Shown piece after piece: positions 60,339-64,000 of a stretch of DNA of 64,000 nt. The notes beneath the pieces are model-generated. The model did not search any database and was not told where the DNA came from. It worked only from the letters and a program-made list of their open reading frames with translations. Position numbers and translations under genes: made by a program. This DNA is from Bacillota bacterium. Lineage in GTDB: Bacteria > Bacillota > Clostridia > Christensenellales > CAG-138. Positions within the stretch are counted from its first letter, which is position 1; the number at the start of each line of letters is the position of its first letter. The DNA lies in the NCBI GenBank assembly GCA_023459335.1, contig JAEWUO010000007.1, positions 62,001-126,000 on the forward strand. The letters run 5' to 3'.

Positions 60339-61296
60339 GAGGGATGTCATTATTTGCTCCGTTTCCGCCAGGCTGGATGCGCTGATCGCCGCGGAGACGG
60401 AGCTTTCGCGTACGCAGGCGCAGCGGATGATCCGAGAAGGCGTAATCCTGCTGAACGGGAAGACCGTCAAACCAAATACAATCACGGCGATCGGCGATAC
60501 GGTGGATATCGAATATCCGGAACCAACGAAAACAACCGTTCTTCCGGAAGATATTCCACTCGACATCCTGTATGAGGATGAGGACCTGCTTGTCGTCAAC
60601 AAACCGCAGGGTATGGTTGTCCATCCCGCGCCGGGGCATGAAAGCGGCACGCTTGTCAACGCGCTGCTGTTCCATATTCGCGACCTCTCCGGAATTGGAG
60701 GGGAACTTCGCCCCGGGATCGTACACCGCATCGACCGCATGACGTCCGGACTGCTCGTAGTCGCGAAGAACGACGCAGCACACCGCGCGCTGAGCCTTCA
60801 ATTTGCAGATCACTCGGCGCGTCGAAGTTATACCGCGCTGGTCGACGGGAATCTGAAAGAGGATGAAGGGACGATTGACGCGCCGATCGCGCGCCATCCG
60901 GCGGACCGCAAAAAAATGGCGATCCGGATGGACGGCAGAAGCGCCGTAACACACTGGCGCGTCGCCGCTCGATACGGGCAGTTTACGCTCCTGCAAATCG
61001 AGCTCGAAACCGGAAGGACACATCAGATTCGCGTTCATCTCGCGAGCCGTATGCACCCTGTAACGGGGGATGACGTTTATGGCCGCGAAAAGAAACCGTT
61101 TATGCTGATCGGGCAGGCGCTGCACGGTTACCGGCTGACATTCCGTCATCCGCGGACCGGAGAAACGATGATTTTTTATGCGCCTCTGCCCGATTACTTC
61201 CTGCAGGCCTTGAAAAAAGCGGGGGAGACGGAAAACGCCGATGCGATCCTTTCCCGCCTTCGTTCGCTCGAACACGACGCCGGCAGGACAATATGA
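60331..61296 (+). CDS. rluD: 23S rRNA pseudouridine synthase, RluD family
   Basis: A 321-residue protein with an N-terminal S4 RNA-binding domain (about 8-70, RTQAQRMIREGVILLNGKTV) and a pseudouridine synthase domain: LLVVNKPQGMVVHP, the catalytic Asp in GIVHRIDRMTSGLLVVAK and GRTHQIRVHLASRMHPVTGD. It modifies uridines in 23S rRNA. The ATG at 60331 lies in the 3' end of lspA; longer upstream frames run through lspA and were rejected. Confidence 0.94.
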   Translation: MPERDVIICSVSARLDALIAAETELSRTQAQRMIREGVILLNGKTVKPNTITAIGDTVDIEYPEPTKTTVLPEDIPLDILYEDEDLLVVNKPQGMVVHPAPGHESGTLVNALLFHIRDLSGIGGELRPGIVHRIDRMTSGLLVVAKNDAAHRALSLQFADHSARRSYTALVDGNLKEDEGTIDAPIARHPADRKKMAIRMDGRSAVTHWRVAARYGQFTLLQIELETGRTHQIRVHLASRMHPVTGDDVYGREKKPFMLIGQALHGYRLTFRHPRTGETMIFYAPLPDYFLQALKKAGETENADAILSRLRSLEHDAGRTI

Positions 61297-61324
61297 ACGT
61301 TACTGAATCGCCAATAAGGAGACT

Positions 61325-63202
61325 ATGATGAAACGATTTGTCAAACTGACCGCGCTCATCCTTGCGCTGCTGTTGCTTGCCAGTATGTTTATCAGCTGCA
61401 AACTGCCTGATCAGGCGTCGAAGCCGGTCAACATCGAAACGCAAGAAACACAGCCCGCTGACACGCCCGCGCCGACCGCCGTATCCACGCCGTCCTTCGA
61501 AGTCAGTACAGACGCCGCATCCGCATTCGACGCGCTCGACCTCGATACGTTTCGTTGGTTTGCGACGCGGGACGGTTATTCGTTTCACATGTATATCGAC
61601 GACCCGTCAAAATTCGGCATTGATCCTACAACTGTTCCCATGACGCTCGGAGAGTTCACCGAGGAGGACTCGTTAAAATTCACGCAGGATGCATCTGTTT
61701 TCCTGGATAGAATCAACGCAATCAACAGAGAGCAGCTGCCGCAGGCCAAGCAGTTTCCCTATGACGTGCTCCATGATCTTCTCGAAGATTACGCGCTGGA
61801 CACGGCGGAATATGAATACATGTACGAACCGCTGACCGAGTACAGCGGCATCCATTCCAATCTCCCGCTCTCTTTCGCGCTGTTTGAACTGAAGAATACA
61901 CGCGACATCGAGGATTATCTGACGCTGCTCGCCGATATGCCGCGGTATATGGGACAGATTCTCGCGTATGAACAGAAGCGGGCGGAGCTCGGCATGTTCA
62001 TGACCAAAGACGCTCTGAACGCCATTCTGAAGCAGTGCAAATCCACGATCGATTCCCGTGACAATTCTTTTCTTTACGCGACGTTCAACGATGCGATCGA
62101 TCAACTGACCTCCCTTACGCCCGAACAGGCGCAGACGTATAAGGACCGAAACGCAAGCCTGATCAAAAACGAGTATATCGATTCGTTCAAGTCTCTGTAT
62201 GACGGATTATATGCGCTCCGCACAAAGTGCCGCAGCTACGAACAGGCGGCAACACATTCCGAGATTGAAAAACGCTACTTTGAATACAGCATGCAGGACG
62301 CGGGGTGCAATTCCCTGAGCGCGGAGGAAACGCTCGAAATGCTCAAAGCGGAACTGAATTATCTGCTGTACGATTCGGTCGGTATCGAAATCTACCGCCC
62401 CAACATCCGTGATATGGGTCAGAGCCTGCCGAACGGCGTATCCAGCGGAAACACGCAGACAGACCTTGATTATCTGCAAAGCGTAATTTCATCGATTTTG
62501 CCGGAGCTTCCGGAACATACGCTGTCGATCGTTACGGTTCCTGAAGAACTGCAGGATCAATTCTCTCCGGCGGCCTATGTCATTCCCGCGCTGGACGACT
62601 GGAAACAAAACACGATCTACATCAATACCGAGACGGAAGACCCGACGCTGCTATTGACACTCGCGCACGAAGGGTATCCTGGGCATATGTATCAATATGT
62701 GTATCAGCGTGGCCTAGACAACGTAGGCTTAATGCAGCGCACGGCAAATTTCGGCGCATATGCGGAAGGCTGGGCGCAGTTTGCGGAGTTTCTGGTTACG
62801 GAATATCAGAAGCAATATGATGAAGACTATGTGCGATATCTGTTTGAATACGGCATCTATTCGAATTCAATCCTCCCGGCGATCGTCAGCATTCTGGTCA
62901 ACTATTATGGCTATTCCGAAAAGGCGATCGAATCTTATATCACCGGTCTCGGCCTGAACGGTGATGAAGTTGCGTCAGATTATTATAAAATGGTAATCGA
63001 TCAGCCGTATTATTTCTTTGAATATGCAATCGGTTACGCGCAGCTTGCCCAACTATACCGCAGTGAAATGAGCGATCTGGGAGGCAGTTTCCATATGAAT
63101 GAGTTTTTAAAAACTTATTTAAATCTCGGCCCCGGCAATTTTGACCTGATCAAGGAGCAGATGGACATCTGGGCAGACAGCGTTTTACAGGACGCGGCGT
63201 AA
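61325..63202 (+). CDS. DUF885 family lipoprotein (putative metallopeptidase)
   Basis: A 625-residue exported lipoprotein: signal peptide with lipobox FISC (Cys26 of the longer start), a Thr/Pro linker to about residue 60, then a DUF885 domain. Near residues 447-460 TLAHEGYPGHMYQYV holds an HExxxH-like zinc motif and FGAYAEGWAQFAEFLV supplies the later glutamate. Related proteins are zinc-dependent peptidases or uncharacterised. Two adjacent ATG codons make the first residue ambiguous; AAGGAG precedes both. Last gene of the nine-gene run. Confidence 0.88.
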   Translation: MMKRFVKLTALILALLLLASMFISCKLPDQASKPVNIETQETQPADTPAPTAVSTPSFEVSTDAASAFDALDLDTFRWFATRDGYSFHMYIDDPSKFGIDPTTVPMTLGEFTEEDSLKFTQDASVFLDRINAINREQLPQAKQFPYDVLHDLLEDYALDTAEYEYMYEPLTEYSGIHSNLPLSFALFELKNTRDIEDYLTLLADMPRYMGQILAYEQKRAELGMFMTKDALNAILKQCKSTIDSRDNSFLYATFNDAIDQLTSLTPEQAQTYKDRNASLIKNEYIDSFKSLYDGLYALRTKCRSYEQAATHSEIEKRYFEYSMQDAGCNSLSAEETLEMLKAELNYLLYDSVGIEIYRPNIRDMGQSLPNGVSSGNTQTDLDYLQSVISSILPELPEHTLSIVTVPEELQDQFSPAAYVIPALDDWKQNTIYINTETEDPTLLLTLAHEGYPGHMYQYVYQRGLDNVGLMQRTANFGAYAEGWAQFAEFLVTEYQKQYDEDYVRYLFEYGIYSNSILPAIVSILVNYYGYSEKAIESYITGLGLNGDEVASDYYKMVIDQPYYFFEYAIGYAQLAQLYRSEMSDLGGSFHMNEFLKTYLNLGPGNFDLIKEQMDIWADSVLQDAA

Positions 63203-63206
63203 ACGC

Positions 63207-63235
63207 TTGACAAAACCGGCGGATTCCGCTAGACT
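63207..63235 (+). promoter_or_regulatory. promoter of the valS T-box leader
   Basis: TTGACA (63207-63212), 17-nt spacer, TAGACT (63230-63235), starting 5 nt after the DUF885 stop. Predicted transcription start near 63242. Confidence 0.75.
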
Positions 63236-63241
63236 GACGTA

Positions 63242-63497
63242 AGTTGAATATGCAGGCCGAGAAGATGAGGAGTACGCGCGTTCGCCGCAACAGAGAGACT
63301 GTCTGAGAGCTGAAAGACGGTCGGCGGAAGAGAGCGGAAGGTCGCATCGGAGCCGGAAACGTGAGATAAATCAGCGTTTCCCGTCGATTCCGCGTTAGGG
63401 AAATTTAAGAGGAACGCGCCGCGTACTGCGCTGTGCGTTCAACAAAGGTGGTACCGCGAGCGTCCGCTTCGTCCTTTGGCGAAGCGGACTTTTGTTA
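63242..63497 (+). promoter_or_regulatory. valS leader: T-box leader with valine specifier GTC
   Basis: Specifier GTC at 63341-63343, six nt before GAGC (63350-63353). T-box core AAAGGTGGTACCGCG with TGGTACCGCG at 63449-63458. Terminator GTCCGCTTCG / CGAAGCGGAC (63462-63489) with TTTTGTT. It senses uncharged tRNA-Val and controls the valyl-tRNA synthetase gene. This leader fills the 330-bp gap before valS. Confidence 0.93.
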
Positions 63498-63532
63498 TGA
63501 TAAAACCGCACCGGAAGGCAGGAAGAAGAAAC

Positions 63533-64000
63533 ATGCGCCCCGAAATGGAAAAAACATACGACCACGCGCGCGTGGAGTCCGCACTCTATAAAACCTGGGA
63601 AGAACACGGGTATTTTCACGCACGTCCGAACACCGGAAAACCGCCGTACACCATCGTAATTCCGCCTCCCAACATCACGGGCAGGCTGCATATGGGCCAC
63701 GCAATCGACGAGACGCTGCAGGATGTGCTGATCCGCTACAAGCGCATGAGCGGTTACGAAACGCTCTGGATGCCGGGGACCGATCACGCCTCCATCGCGA
63801 CTGAGGTGAAGATCGTCGAGCAGATGGCAAGGGAAGGCATCACGAAGAAGGACATCGGCCGCGAAGGCTTCTTAAAACGCGCATGGGCCTGGCGGGAAGA
63901 ATACGGCTCTACGATCGTCAAGCAACTCCGTTATCTCGGCTCGTCCTGCGATTGGGTGCGTGAACGGTTCACCATGGACGAGGGCTGCAACCGCGCGGTG
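63533..64000 (+). CDS. valS: valyl-tRNA synthetase, N-terminal part (cut by window edge)
   Basis: The first 156 codons of a class I aminoacyl-tRNA synthetase: YTIVIPPPNITGRLHMGHA contains the HIGH-type HMGH motif, followed by YETLWMPGTDHASIATEVK, characteristic of ValS. The T-box upstream specifies valine, in agreement. The ATG at 63533 follows AGGA at 9 nt; an internal ATG at 63545 is an alternative. The KMSKS and anticodon-binding regions are outside the window. Confidence 0.97.
   Translation, partial: MRPEMEKTYDHARVESALYKTWEEHGYFHARPNTGKPPYTIVIPPPNITGRLHMGHAIDETLQDVLIRYKRMSGYETLWMPGTDHASIATEVKIVEQMAREGITKKDIGREGFLKRAWAWREEYGSTIVKQLRYLGSSCDWVRERFTMDEGCNRAV

Overview
The window reads as a chromosomal segment of an anaerobic, moderately GC-rich Bacillota, most likely of class Clostridia. 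The support is two T-box leaders, a tetrahydrofolate (THF) riboswitch, AGGAGG-type ribosome binding sites, frequent TTG starts, a DUF1667/GlpA-like flavoprotein operon, a tungsten-type aldehyde oxidoreductase, a corrinoid/THF methyl-transfer module, and CimA-based isoleucine synthesis. I see no transposase, prophage block, rRNA operon, CRISPR array or replication origin. The species cannot be named from sequence alone.

Left part (1-7.5 kb, mostly minus strand). A truncated aldehyde:ferredoxin oxidoreductase lies with its four-cluster ferredoxin subunit. Next is a four-gene flavoenzyme operon: a GlpA-like dehydrogenase with a BFD iron-sulfur tail, an NAD/FAD oxidoreductase, DUF1667, and an AGPS-type FAD oxidase. 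It starts at a sigma-A-like promoter with a perfect palindrome at +1, and a TetR regulator gene lies just upstream. A small flavoprotein precedes the TetR gene.

One-carbon block (7.6-15.8 kb). A THF riboswitch precedes a fused FolT-FolC gene (folate uptake S component joined to folylpolyglutamate synthase), followed by a cyclodeaminase/cyclohydrolase. Upstream on the same strand are methyl-THF:corrinoid methyltransferase, corrinoid protein, a RACo-type activator and metF. A PucR-type regulator is divergent. No substrate-specific methyltransferase or homocysteine methyltransferase is present.

Middle (15.9-23.4 kb). DUF2179 membrane protein, DUF5131 protein, a lipoprotein, two tandem serine tRNAs, two DsrE-like proteins around a cupin (with a divergent promoter sharing one palindromic -10), an EamA exporter divergent from a MocR regulator, and pyruvate kinase.

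Branched-chain amino acid operon (23.4-36.0 kb). An Ile-specifying T-box leads cimA-ilvB-ilvD-leuC-leuD-leuB-ilvN-ilvC, then a DUF815 ATPase, azlC-azlD and DUF1653. CimA makes citramalate from pyruvate and LeuCDB turn it into 2-oxobutyrate. IlvBN, IlvC and IlvD serve isoleucine and valine, and AzlCD would export excess. leuA is not in the window.

Right part (36-64 kb). A PAS/GGDEF/HD-GYP protein, DegV, GH36 alpha-galactosidase, an APC transporter, a flavoprotein pair, proA, a HAD phosphatase and a ROK glucokinase. A free-standing structured RNA gene follows, with its own promoter and terminator, then a radical SAM gene and an NlpC/P60 hydrolase. A compact nine-gene run then carries ABC-F, a glycerate-kinase-like protein, pdp, polA, coaE, a lytic transglycosylase, lspA, rluD and a DUF885 lipoprotein. 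The window ends in a Val-specifying T-box and the start of valS.
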